DNA from: G963665545 sp963665545 | GTDB lineage: Bacteria > Pseudomonadota > Gammaproteobacteria > Xanthomonadales > SZUA-36 | Length of the DNA stretch: 64,000 nt | Direction of reading: 5' to 3' | Assembly (NCBI GenBank): GCA_963665545.2 | Contig: CAXXKZ010000011.1 | Location: forward strand, 186,001 to 250,000 | In this document: positions 9,122 through 17,302 of the stretch, piece by piece | How positions within the stretch are numbered: position 1 is the first letter of the stretch | How the letters are laid out: the number at the start of each line of letters is the position of its first letter | Translations under genes and position numbers: made by a program | Notes under the pieces: generated by a model | The model's database searches: none | What the model saw: only the letters and a program-made list of their open reading frames with translations | Told to the model about the DNA's origin: nothing

Positions 9122-10131
9122 GGCTTCACCACTATCTTGCCGAAAATTTGCCGGTCTTCCATCATTTGCTCCGCGCGGGCAGTTTCTTCCAAAGGCACCA
9201 CTTCGCTGATCAGAGGTTTCATCCGGCCGCTGGCGCCCAACGCCAGCAGGGCCGCCAGGTCTTCGGGCATCCAACCATTGGAGCCCCGGATTTGCTGCTC
9301 AAAAGTCCAGATAAAACGCAGATCGGTATTGGCGTCATAGCCTGCGGTTGCACCGCAAGTGAGAATCCGGCCGTGCTGGGCAACGCAGCGAATCGTCGGC
9401 GTCCAGGTATCACCCCCGGTAAAATTGATCGCCACATCCACGCCGCCACCGCCTGACACACGTGGCTTTCCGGTGATACCCCAAACCTCTTTCATAAAGT
9501 CGCTGGCACGATAATTCACGCCGTGGTCAGCGCCCAGTTCTTTCAAACGCCCGATTTTTTCGTCCGACCCGGCGCAAGCAATGACCGTCGCGCCAATCAG
9601 TTTGGCCAGTTGAACGCAAGCCACACCCACCCCGCCACTGGCCCCCAGCACCAGCACGGTTTCGCCCGCCTTGACCTCGCCAATCGTGGTCATCATTCTA
9701 TGCGCAGTGCCATAAGCAAGCGGCAATGCCGCGGCCTCTTCATAAGTCACTTCATCGGGCAGGCCAACCAATTGGTAGTCTCCGGCCGCAACATACTCGG
9801 CCTTGCCGCCATCGACGGTCTCACCGATCATGCCGAATTTGTCGCCGCGATAGATGATGGGATTGATCAGCACGCGATCACCGACCTGCCAGCCCCCTTC
9901 AATTTCCGCGCCCACCTCCACGATTTCACCCGCAATGTCTGAACCGGTGATCAGCGGCAGGGAAATGCTGATGCCGGGCATGCCCCGGCGACTGAAAATA
10001 TCGTGATAATTGATCGACGCAGCGCCGACCCTGATCAATACCTCATTGGCGGCGTATTCCGGATCGGGATAATCATCGCGGTATTGAATGGTATCGGTGT
10101 TACCGTGTGCGGTTACAACTGCAGCACGCAT
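9118..10131 (-). CDS. Zinc-independent MDR oxidoreductase (quinone oxidoreductase-like)
   Basis: Medium-chain dehydrogenase/reductase of 337 aa with a GroES-like N-terminal domain (VGAASINYHDIFSRRGMPG, GSDIAGEIVEVG) and an NADPH Rossmann domain (VLVLGASGGVGVACVQLAKL). The structural zinc cysteine cluster of alcohol dehydrogenases is absent, so it fits the quinone oxidoreductase or crotonyl-CoA reductase-like branch. ATG at 10131 has AGAGGGA about 7 nt upstream. It is translationally coupled to the thioesterase gene. The exact substrate is unknown. Confidence 0.87.
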   Translation of the reverse strand: MRAAVVTAHGNTDTIQYRDDYPDPEYAANEVLIRVGAASINYHDIFSRRGMPGISISLPLITGSDIAGEIVEVGAEIEGGWQVGDRVLINPIIYRGDKFGMIGETVDGGKAEYVAAGDYQLVGLPDEVTYEEAAALPLAYGTAHRMMTTIGEVKAGETVLVLGASGGVGVACVQLAKLIGATVIACAGSDEKIGRLKELGADHGVNYRASDFMKEVWGITGKPRVSGGGGVDVAINFTGGDTWTPTIRCVAQHGRILTCGATAGYDANTDLRFIWTFEQQIRGSNGWMPEDLAALLALGASGRMKPLISEVVPLEETARAEQMMEDRQIFGKIVVKP

Positions 10132-10166
10132 TTGTTTTTCCCTCTTGTTTATCGAGCCTGATTGGT

Positions 10167-12368
10167 TTATTGGGCCCGTGTGTAGCTCATTGAGCCCATC
10201 GGACTGACCACATCGAGCGACACCAATGACCCGTTCTCGCTGTCCATCTTCACCACGGCACTCATGGAAGCGCTGCCCAAATCCATCGTGACATTGCAGA
10301 CCAGCATTTCAATCATGCCGCTCCGCGTCACACCCGCGGCATTGTCCTGGCGGCTGACCGTCCAGGCTTGCGGCAGCGGCGTGCCGGGCGCTCCCAGAGC
10401 AGGCGCGACCACATCCAGTGCCATCGTTTCGCCGACTTTCAATGCCGCAAACTCCGGTGCCAACAGGTACCAGTCCGCCAGGGTGTTGGACAACACCCGC
10501 TTGTCGAGGGCAACGATGTTATCTTGCCCTGACGGAGCCCCGGATTGGGCGTTGACGGTCACAAAATGATAGCCGTCATCATGCCTGCTGACTGAACCGC
10601 TGGATTGATTGAGATTGTTCACCGAGGCGTATTCGTAATTCAAAAGGATGCCGTGCTCATCGGCTTCCACACTGTAATCGCCTGAGGTCTCCAACAAACC
10701 CATGGTGTTGATATTTTGAGCCACCACGGTCTGGCGGCCGTTTCCCTCGCGTAATACCGCCAGCCTCTCGCCACCCATATTCAAATCGCCCACTTTGAGG
10801 ATAAATTCTGCGCTGCTTACAGCGGACTCTCCCACTGCCGAGTGGTCATCAAATTGCAGCGGATCGCGACCGGCAAACCATTGTGGATTCTCATAGGATG
10901 CAGCAACTGATTCCAGTGCGGCCAGCAATTCCGCTTGCCCCAGCCATCGGCCCCGTAGCATTACGCCCTGGCGGCTGTCGAAATTGGCCAGATCGTCCAG
11001 GGGATTGGCGTCGAGCAGAATCAGGTCCGCCCGGGCGCCTGGCCGAATGGTCCCGAACTCACCTTCCGACTGCAGAAATATCGCCGGATTGCGCGTCGCA
11101 GCCGCAATGGCCTCATAACGGGACAAGCCGGCTTTTTCCAGAAAGGCCAACTCCTCGTAAATGGCAAAGCCATGCAGTACGAACGGGTTTGGCGCGTCAG
11201 TGCCCGCCAGGATGCCTGCGCCGGCCGCATGAAGTGCAGCGACCTGCTGGAGATCAATGTCCAGAAACTGCTGCATCGCCAGCATCTGCTCCTCGGGAAC
11301 GTCCTTGCGGCGAAAATCATTTTCCGGGTTCCAGAATGAACGAATCGCAGGTGAAATGTAACGCATTTCGGGACGCGCGAAATATGATTCTGATTGCTTT
11401 GTGGTCAGGAAAATACGGTCAATCACCACCAGCGTGGCCGAATGCCAGGTGCCAGATGCTTTCGCCACTTCACCGAGTTCCTGCATTTTCTCCGTGCTGA
11501 AGACATCGGCCATGGTGATTTCATCGGCGTTAACCCGATCGGCAATTTCCATCATCTCTTGCGAGCGAAAGCCATTGCCCACCGAATAGCCGGTATTGGT
11601 GGATGCCGCCTTGAGCCCGGTCAGATGTTCAACAGTGGCCATGCCGGCCCGCATGGCGTCAGCCGCGTCCATGGAAATTGGAACATGGCCCGCAAAGGGA
11701 ATGTCCAACTTGTTGGCTTCATCGGCAATGGCCATGAACACTTCAGGGGTCAGGTTACTGTAGACCTTGATGAAATCGTAGCCGGCTGAGTGCTGTTGCC
11801 TGACCAGTTCGCGGCCCTGTTCCGGATCAGAAACTTCTTCACTTCCTTGCCAGATTCGTGGTGAACCGTCAATCAGGGTGCCAGCAGTAATCATCGTCGG
11901 CCCCAGAACATCCCCCCGGTTTATTGCGTCACGCAAAGCCAGGGTCTCTGGCGAACCCCACATATTTCGCACCGTGGTCACGCCGTTCGCGACATAAAGG
12001 GGTGGCTCTTTGTCGGACCAGATATGTACGTGCATGTCAGAAAGTCCCGGCATCAGGAATTTGCCGGCGCCGTCAATAACCTTCACGCCGGGCGCCAGTT
12101 TGATGGATTCAGACGCCGCAATGGTGGTAATGCGGTCAGCCTCGATCACGACGGTCTGACCCCCCACAGTCCGCTCGCGGTCCATTGGAATGACTGTCAC
12201 ATTAACGAAAGCGATATCGCCGCCGGTCTCAGGTAGCGGCGCAGGCTCGGGCCCTCGTTCGCTGCAGGCCGCAACCACCATCAGCACCAGCAGCACGCAT
12301 ACGGCGGTGGCGCGCGTCAAATTCCGTGGAAAATATTTGAGCTGAGAGTTATCAATTGACTGAAGCAT
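10167..12368 (-). CDS. Lipoprotein amidohydrolase with C-terminal extension
   Basis: Metal-dependent amidohydrolase anchored as a lipoprotein: a signal segment ends in the lipobox VAAC at Cys35. The metal ligands expected for the imidazolonepropionase/prolidase-like clade are readable: DMHVH, the lysine in FIKVYSNL, FAGHVP, the histidine of VEHLTG, and AGTDAPNP. The catalytic domain ends near residue 470; the last 250 residues are a beta-rich extension of unknown role. ATG at 12368 is chosen because longer readings run into the upstream gene, which stops 19 bp away. It forms a tandem pair with that gene, a second exported amidohydrolase. Relatives cleave dipeptides, cyclic amides or lactams; the substrate here is open. 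Confidence 0.82.
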   Translation of the reverse strand: MLQSIDNSQLKYFPRNLTRATAVCVLLVLMVVAACSERGPEPAPLPETGGDIAFVNVTVIPMDRERTVGGQTVVIEADRITTIAASESIKLAPGVKVIDGAGKFLMPGLSDMHVHIWSDKEPPLYVANGVTTVRNMWGSPETLALRDAINRGDVLGPTMITAGTLIDGSPRIWQGSEEVSDPEQGRELVRQQHSAGYDFIKVYSNLTPEVFMAIADEANKLDIPFAGHVPISMDAADAMRAGMATVEHLTGLKAASTNTGYSVGNGFRSQEMMEIADRVNADEITMADVFSTEKMQELGEVAKASGTWHSATLVVIDRIFLTTKQSESYFARPEMRYISPAIRSFWNPENDFRRKDVPEEQMLAMQQFLDIDLQQVAALHAAGAGILAGTDAPNPFVLHGFAIYEELAFLEKAGLSRYEAIAAATRNPAIFLQSEGEFGTIRPGARADLILLDANPLDDLANFDSRQGVMLRGRWLGQAELLAALESVAASYENPQWFAGRDPLQFDDHSAVGESAVSSAEFILKVGDLNMGGERLAVLREGNGRQTVVAQNINTMGLLETSGDYSVEADEHGILLNYEYASVNNLNQSSGSVSRHDDGYHFVTVNAQSGAPSGQDNIVALDKRVLSNTLADWYLLAPEFAALKVGETMALDVVAPALGAPGTPLPQAWTVSRQDNAAGVTRSGMIEMLVCNVTMDLGSASMSAVVKMDSENGSLVSLDVVSPMGSMSYTRAQ

Positions 12369-12387
12369 GTGGTAATCGCCTGATCTG

Positions 12388-13938
12388 TTAGGGGTAGGAA
12401 GCGGCCAATTCTTCCAGCAATTTCGCCATTTCGGTCTGGTCGATCCAACGGCCATCAATCATGACACCGGCCAGGCGCCATAAGTTGTTGATGTCTTCCA
12501 GTGGGTTGGCGTCGAGCAGCAGCATATCCGCCCGTTTGCCCACATTGATCGTCCCGCTTTCGGCCAGCAAACCCAGTGATTCGACGGCTGAAGCGGTTGA
12601 AGCCCTGAGGGCGTCAAACGGCGACAGCCCGGCAGCGACAAAATGCGCCATCTCTTCAATCACCGTGAAACCGGGAATCAGGTAAGGCACCATGGTGTCG
12701 GTACCGGTCAGCAGCCCGGCGCCCGCCTCATTCAGCGCCGCGATCATCTCGTATTGCTGCGGAAGCACAGTCTTCATCATGGCCTTGGCATCGGCCCCGA
12801 AGATTTCATCCAGCACATTGCTGGCCACGCTGGCCCGCACTTGAGGGTGAACATAACGCATGTTGGGATGGGCTTTGAGCGCGGACCGCGCAACATCATC
12901 GAAGAGCAGCTCACTGATGACCAGGGTGGGACAGTTAAAAGTTCCTGCAGCAAAAGTCATCCAGGCCAGTTCGTTGCGCCGCGCGGGCGTCATGCTCAGC
13001 CAGGTTGCAAAACGCTCCGCAGAGCGTCCGCCATCTTTGGCCAGCGCCTCGGGGGAGGCGCCATCAAAATCGTAGCCGCGCAGGTGTTCGATCGAATGCT
13101 GGCCGGCCTCGAGTGCCAGATCGATGCCGACGTCGAAGGAAACGTGGCCAATAACCTGCATGTCATGTGCTGCGGCAGCAGCCGATATAGCCCGGTAAAC
13201 TTCGGCCGAAACCGTGTGATAAACCTTGACCATCGTGTAGCCCTGATCTGCGAAATCAGCGACCAGCGAGGCCGCTTCGGCCGGGTCAGTTACGACACTC
13301 GCCCAGGCCCAAACGGCATTCTCACCTTCGACCAATGGACTGGATGTATACATCCTCGGACCCAAAATCGTACCGGCCGCCAGGCTTTGCGCAAGCGCCT
13401 GGTGCGCTTCACTGCCAGCAGTGTTGCGCAGGGTCGTCACCCCGGTCGCCAGGTACAGCAGTAATTGGCTACGCGCGACTTCGGTACTCGTATGGCTACT
13501 GATGGCCCCATAGCTATCGCCAACGACTTGAACCGAGGTCGTCAGATGGGCATGCATATCAGACAGGCCAGGGAGAAGATAACGGCCTTGCCCGGAAACT
13601 CTCGTGGCGTTTTCAGGTACCAGCACGGCATTGCGCTCGCCCATGACAACAATTCTGCCGTTTCTCACGACGACCGTCTGATCATCCAGAACCCGTTCCT
13701 GGTCCATCGGGATCACCGTTACACCGACAAAGGCCGTGACCTCGGCGCCCAATGTGGCACCCCAAGTAGCGCCCGGAGTAGCGCCCCAAGATGCACCCCA
13801 AGATGCGCCTGGAGTGACAAAGGCAGTGGCAAGAGCAGTGACAAGGGCGGCCGGCACAACAACCAGGCATACAACAAGTTTGTGTCCTGAAAAAAATTTC
13901 CAGCGCTTCTCCGGGAAGGACTTCCGGCGGATGATCAT
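12388..13938 (-). CDS. Exported amidohydrolase with N-terminal repeat tract
   Basis: Amidohydrolase of 516 aa with a signal peptide (hydrophobic KLVVCLVVVPAALVTALA). Metal-site motifs are complete: DMHAHLTT, MVKVYHTV, VIGHVSFD, IEHLRG and TGTDTMVP. Between signal peptide and domain lies a Gly/Ala/Trp/Thr-rich tract (units GASW, GATP, GATW) encoded by 12-bp repeats. The ribosome site upstream of ATG 13938 is weak. It is the first gene of the amidohydrolase pair and diverges from a TetR gene across a 167-bp region with inverted repeats, so TetR control is plausible but unproven. Confidence 0.82.
   Translation of the reverse strand: MIIRRKSFPEKRWKFFSGHKLVVCLVVVPAALVTALATAFVTPGASWGASWGATPGATWGATLGAEVTAFVGVTVIPMDQERVLDDQTVVVRNGRIVVMGERNAVLVPENATRVSGQGRYLLPGLSDMHAHLTTSVQVVGDSYGAISSHTSTEVARSQLLLYLATGVTTLRNTAGSEAHQALAQSLAAGTILGPRMYTSSPLVEGENAVWAWASVVTDPAEAASLVADFADQGYTMVKVYHTVSAEVYRAISAAAAAHDMQVIGHVSFDVGIDLALEAGQHSIEHLRGYDFDGASPEALAKDGGRSAERFATWLSMTPARRNELAWMTFAAGTFNCPTLVISELLFDDVARSALKAHPNMRYVHPQVRASVASNVLDEIFGADAKAMMKTVLPQQYEMIAALNEAGAGLLTGTDTMVPYLIPGFTVIEEMAHFVAAGLSPFDALRASTASAVESLGLLAESGTINVGKRADMLLLDANPLEDINNLWRLAGVMIDGRWIDQTEMAKLLEELAASYP
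13740..13815 (-). repeat. 12-bp tandem repeats inside an amidohydrolase gene
   Basis: Degenerate 12-bp units on the plus strand (for example GGCACCCCAAGT, GCGCCCGGAGTA, GCGCCCCAAGAT, GCACCCCAAGAT, GCGCCTGGAGTG) stand head to tail. They encode four-residue Gly-Ala-(Ser/Thr)-(Trp/Pro) steps between signal peptide and catalytic domain. Because the unit is a multiple of three, copy number can change without a frameshift. Confidence 0.75.
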
Positions 13939-13991
13939 GGATTTTATGCTCGACTGGAAAACACCAATCCTACCGAGAAATTACTGATGAG

Positions 13992-14025
13992 TACAGGAAT
14001 AATCTGTATAGTACGAGAGTAGTAT
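13992..14025. promoter_or_regulatory. Candidate TetR operator (two inverted repeats)
   Basis: The divergent region between the amidohydrolase and TetR genes holds TACAG-(7)-CTGTA at 13992-14008 and, directly after it, ATAGTAC-GAGA-GTAGTAT at 14008-14025 with one mismatch. Dyads of this size between a TetR gene and its divergent neighbour are typical operators. That this regulator binds here is inference. Confidence 0.4.
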
Positions 14026-14105
14026 GCTGCGGAAAATGCTTCGATTCGTCCCCGTCAGCTGTGTTTCATATTTTATTTCTGATAGCACTAATGCATCATA
14101 GGGAC

Positions 14106-14747
14106 ATGCCGCCAGATTTGATTTCACAATCCGCAGAATCGCCCTGGCAAGCCGAACGCAGGCAAAGAGCCGCGCTCGACGCTGAAAAACGGCTTGCCAT
14201 CATTAAAACAGCGACCATTTCGTTTGCAGTGAGGGGTTATCACGAGACCTCAATGGACGACATCGCGGCCAAGTTGGGGATCTTCAAACCGACGCTGTAT
14301 AAGTATTTCAAGAGCAAGAAAAAGCTGTTCGAAGACTGCGTGGACCAGGCGGTAACCATCTGGCTTGAGGCAGCCCAGCGAGCCCATGAATTTCAGGGGT
14401 CTTCAGCAGAGCGACTGTTAATCTACCTGAGGCGGAACTTTGAATTTTGCGTGACCGATTTTGGCAAGGCGGTTCAGAAACTCGACGTTAAGGAAATCAG
14501 CTCGGGGGCAGAACGACAATTGCGCGAGATGCGCACCAGGATCGACCTCATTTTTCGAGAAATCATCCAGGATGGAATCGACGGCGATGAGATCGACCCG
14601 GACTTCAATCCTAAACTTGTCAGTTTTGCCCTGTTCGGCAGCTTTAATTTTGTGGCCCAGTGGTACAAGCCGGATGGGGAGTTGTCGGCGGATGAAATCC
14701 TTGATCAGTACTTCAGGATGTTTTTCCAGGGCCTCAACAAAACCTGA
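14106..14747 (+). CDS. TetR/AcrR family transcriptional regulator
   Basis: TetR-type repressor of 213 aa. The N-terminal helix-turn-helix is clear: TSMDDIAAKLGIFKPTLYKYFKSKKKLF, given here in part as IAAKLGIFKPTLYKYF, preceded by the helix AIIKTATISFAVRGYH. The C-terminal half is the variable ligand-binding domain. ATG at 14106 (MPPDLIS) has AGGG close upstream; GTG 14061 and ATG 14091 are possible longer starts. It diverges from the exported amidohydrolase pair and converges on the thiamine-operon SDR (14-bp gap). The ligand is unknown. Confidence 0.87.
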   Translation: MPPDLISQSAESPWQAERRQRAALDAEKRLAIIKTATISFAVRGYHETSMDDIAAKLGIFKPTLYKYFKSKKKLFEDCVDQAVTIWLEAAQRAHEFQGSSAERLLIYLRRNFEFCVTDFGKAVQKLDVKEISSGAERQLREMRTRIDLIFREIIQDGIDGDEIDPDFNPKLVSFALFGSFNFVAQWYKPDGELSADEILDQYFRMFFQGLNKT

Positions 14748-14761
14748 GCAACAGACCTCGG

Positions 14762-15541
14762 CTATAGCCTGGGCCCATATCCCAGATGGACTCCGCCGTC
14801 CATGATCAAGTGCTCGCCGGTGATGTTTTGCGCATCTGCCAGAAAATACCAGATATTTTTGGCCACGCCCCGATTGCTCATGACTTTGCCGGTCGGGGTG
14901 GAATCCTCATAAGCCTGTTTCAGACGTTCATAGGCATCCCCGGGCAAACTGCCCTGCAACCACTCACCGTCCACAAACCCCGGACAAACGGCATTAACCG
15001 TCACTTCTGGCCCCAGACTGCGCGCCAACGACTTGTTGAGCATTAGCATGGCGCCTTTGGAACAGGAATAGGCCAGAGAAGACCCCACACCTTGTAAACC
15101 GGCCACAGAAGCGACGTTGACAATGGCCCCACCATTGGCCTTGAGTGCGGGCGCGGCGGCGCGCACCATTTGGAAAGCGCCCACGGTATTGGTCGCGAAA
15201 ATTCGGTGAAAGTCCTGTGCATCCAGACCGTCCAGGTCTGAATGTCGGACGGCCTTGGTGGTGCCGGCATTGTTGACCAGCGCGTCCAAACGCCCCCATC
15301 GATCGATAGCGCTACGCACCAACCGTCTGCAATCCTCATCTTCGGCGACGTTGGCACCCACAGCAATCGCCTCCACGCCCCTGTCGCGGCAGGCTTGCGC
15401 CACCGCTTCGCCGCGCCCGGCGCCGCTGTGATAGTTGACGACAACGTGGTAACCGCGCTCCGCCCCAATCAGGGCAACCTGCTCCCCTATTCCACTGGAA
15501 GACCCGGTAACCAGTACGACTTTCGCCTGTTCAGAACCCAT
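14762..15541 (-). CDS. Short-chain dehydrogenase/reductase (SDR)
   Basis: Classical SDR of 259 aa, NAD(P)-dependent. The cofactor motif is VTGSSSGIGEQ, NNAG is present, and the catalytic residues appear as S in VNVASVAGL and the YSCSK motif. ATG at 15541 (MGSEQAK) is used; ATG at 15556 (MYTDRM) is an alternative that would overlap the stop of the upstream kinase gene by 11 bp, pointing to translational coupling either way. It is the last gene of the TPP-riboswitch operon. An SDR is not a standard member of thiamine salvage operons, so its role there is open. Confidence 0.85.
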   Translation of the reverse strand: MGSEQAKVVLVTGSSSGIGEQVALIGAERGYHVVVNYHSGAGRGEAVAQACRDRGVEAIAVGANVAEDEDCRRLVRSAIDRWGRLDALVNNAGTTKAVRHSDLDGLDAQDFHRIFATNTVGAFQMVRAAAPALKANGGAIVNVASVAGLQGVGSSLAYSCSKGAMLMLNKSLARSLGPEVTVNAVCPGFVDGEWLQGSLPGDAYERLKQAYEDSTPTGKVMSNRGVAKNIWYFLADAQNITGEHLIMDGGVHLGYGPRL

Positions 15542-15545
15542 GCGG

Positions 15546-16361
15546 TCAGTATACATTTTGGGTCGCTGCTTCCCACAATTCCAGCAAAATCCCGTATACC
15601 GATTGCTGCAGGGACAAGCGCTCAATCTCCGAGGGTAGCGGCTCACGTCCGAGGTAGGCGGACAGCAACATGAGCTTCGCCTGCAAGCTGAGATGGTGGT
15701 GTTCAATAATCACGGCCAAATCGAACAAGGGATCCCCAATGCCGGCAAACTCCCAGTCGATCAGCAGCAGACCCTTTGCCTGCAGGATGTTCTGGGCCAG
15801 CAGATCATTGTGGCAAGGTGAGGCCGGCGGTGACATCGAGTCAATCTCATTGATCAGTTTTTCCGCACGATCGGTCATTACTGAATACGCCGCTGAACCC
15901 AACATCGTGGCGTACCGATGGATGGCGCGCAAGGGATCATAGAGGCTACCGATGCATGGCAAAGCATGCAAACCGCTGAGCAGCTCTGCCAGATCCTGCA
16001 GATGGAATGGGTCCTCCAGGTCAGCGCCCTGCCAACTGCGCCCAGGGACGAATTCACGAATGAAAACGCCTTTGTCAACCGACATGAACACAGCTTTGGG
16101 CGCCAGACCGGCTTGCGCTGCAGCGCAGTGAATTGCAAATTCCGAACCGCGATCCAGCCCCAGATCGGCGGCCATTGGCTTGTCGATTCTCAAAACATAG
16201 GGACGCCCCTGGTGCAGAACCAGGAACGAGTCCTGGGTGAGGCCGTTGACGATTTGCGATTCGATGTGCGCGCCGGCAAAGCCGGGCACCCATTCCAGCA
16301 CCTGTTCGGGGGTTTGCCCGGAGTTCTTCACAGCGTCCGCACTCTTGGGGGAAGTCGTCAT
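15546..16361 (-). CDS. Thiamine/choline kinase-like phosphotransferase (ThiK-like)
   Basis: Aminoglycoside-phosphotransferase/choline-kinase fold, 271 aa. The Brenner motif is CHNDLLAQNIL (catalytic Asp and metal-binding Asn) and the second metal site is LLLIDWEFAGIGDPLFDLA. An N-terminal lobe with YVLRIDKP supplies the nucleotide-binding lysine. ATG at 16361 (MTTSPKSAD) lies 10 bp after the permease stop; longer readings run into that gene. Lying in an operon headed by a TPP riboswitch and next to a PnuT-like permease, it most probably phosphorylates imported thiamine to trap it. The family alone would also allow choline or a drug, so the specific call rests on context. Confidence 0.78.
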   Translation of the reverse strand: MTTSPKSADAVKNSGQTPEQVLEWVPGFAGAHIESQIVNGLTQDSFLVLHQGRPYVLRIDKPMAADLGLDRGSEFAIHCAAAQAGLAPKAVFMSVDKGVFIREFVPGRSWQGADLEDPFHLQDLAELLSGLHALPCIGSLYDPLRAIHRYATMLGSAAYSVMTDRAEKLINEIDSMSPPASPCHNDLLAQNILQAKGLLLIDWEFAGIGDPLFDLAVIIEHHHLSLQAKLMLLSAYLGREPLPSEIERLSLQQSVYGILLELWEAATQNVY

Positions 16362-16371
16362 GGGGCGGGGT

Positions 16372-16959
16372 TCAGGCAGGCTGCGGTCGCATGCTCGCTC
16401 GCCAGGCCCGATAGCCAAATATGATCATCACCAGATAGGCAACGAACAGTAGCGCGGTAAGGTACAGGCCACGATTGGTGTAAAGGCCCACGGATACCGC
16501 ATCAATGACAAACCAGTAGTACCAGTTTTCAAGGATTTTACGCGCCACCATATAGGTTGCGATCACCGCGCCCCAGGTTGTCAGTGAGTCCAGATGCGGT
16601 AGTGCGGCGTCACTGTAGCGCGACAACAGCGCACCACTGATGAAGACCAGCGCCAGTACGGCACTGATGGCAAGCGCGTGCTGGCGCAGCGACCAGGTGC
16701 TGACCTGCAGGCCCCCATTGCTGGCGCCGCCATGGCGCCATTGGTACCAACCGTAAGCTGCCATGGCCAGGTAAAAAATTTGCAGCACCGATTCCATGTA
16801 CAGGCGCGCGCCGTACATGATAAATACGTAAATCAAAGTGCTGCCGGCAGCGGCCGACCAGCACCAGATGTTCTGGCGAATCGCCAACGCCAGGTAGATC
16901 ACCGCGAGGACGACTGCGAGCCCTTCCCAGCTCAGCATTTGTGTCCCCCAAGTCATCAT
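16372..16959 (-). CDS. pnuT: PnuC-family permease, likely thiamine transporter PnuT
   Basis: Inner-membrane protein of 195 aa with about seven hydrophobic spans and the PnuC signatures NIWCWSAAAGS, QIFYLAMAAYGWYQW and ENWYYWFVIDAVSVGLY. PnuC proteins import nicotinamide riboside, while the PnuT subgroup imports thiamine by facilitated diffusion followed by phosphorylation. The TPP riboswitch upstream and the adjacent kinase support PnuT. Two adjacent ATG codons occur at 16959 and 16956; the first is annotated. The gap to the YkoF-like gene is 28 bp. Confidence 0.86.
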   Translation of the reverse strand: MMTWGTQMLSWEGLAVVLAVIYLALAIRQNIWCWSAAAGSTLIYVFIMYGARLYMESVLQIFYLAMAAYGWYQWRHGGASNGGLQVSTWSLRQHALAISAVLALVFISGALLSRYSDAALPHLDSLTTWGAVIATYMVARKILENWYYWFVIDAVSVGLYTNRGLYLTALLFVAYLVMIIFGYRAWRASMRPQPA

Positions 16960-16987
16960 ATGTCCATCACCTGCCCCATCAACGGCA

Positions 16988-17272
16988 TCAGCTAAGATCG
17001 GGCGGGCGGGCAATCTCGAGATCGGCGTTGAGGTATTTGACCGCGAAGATCACTTTATCTGGTCCTGACATCACTGTCTTCATACCCTCGGCGATGGCGT
17101 CGGTCACATCATCGAAACTTCCCCTCAACTGGGTGCTGAGCTGATTGGTCACTCTTTGCAGCCCCGGCCGGTCATCGAGCGCCTTGATGAATGCAATGAT
17201 CGCGGCTTTGTAGTCTTCGGCCAGCGGATACATGCTGATGTCGGCAACGATGTTTTCGGAATGCTCGCCCAT
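16988..17272 (-). CDS. YkoF-like small protein (thiamine/HMP-binding type)
   Basis: Soluble protein of 94 aa, no signal peptide. The beginning (IVADISMYPLAEDYKAAII) and middle (VTNQLSTQLRGSFDDV) match the pattern of the YkoF/MTH1187-like ferredoxin-fold family, whose members bind thiamine or its pyrimidine moiety. ATG at 17272 is fixed by AGGAG 6 nt upstream. It sits 30 bp after the TonB receptor gene and before PnuT. Binding or passing on thiamine is inferred from fold and operon. Confidence 0.7.
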   Translation of the reverse strand: MGEHSENIVADISMYPLAEDYKAAIIAFIKALDDRPGLQRVTNQLSTQLRGSFDDVTDAIAEGMKTVMSGPDKVIFAVKYLNADLEIARPPDLS

Positions 17273-17302
17273 TGGAAACTCCTGATCGGATCTCATGTGA
17301 AT

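Noticed and set aside
12643..13464. 273-codon open frame opposite the second amidohydrolase
   Set aside because: Shadow of a gene with full metal-site motifs.
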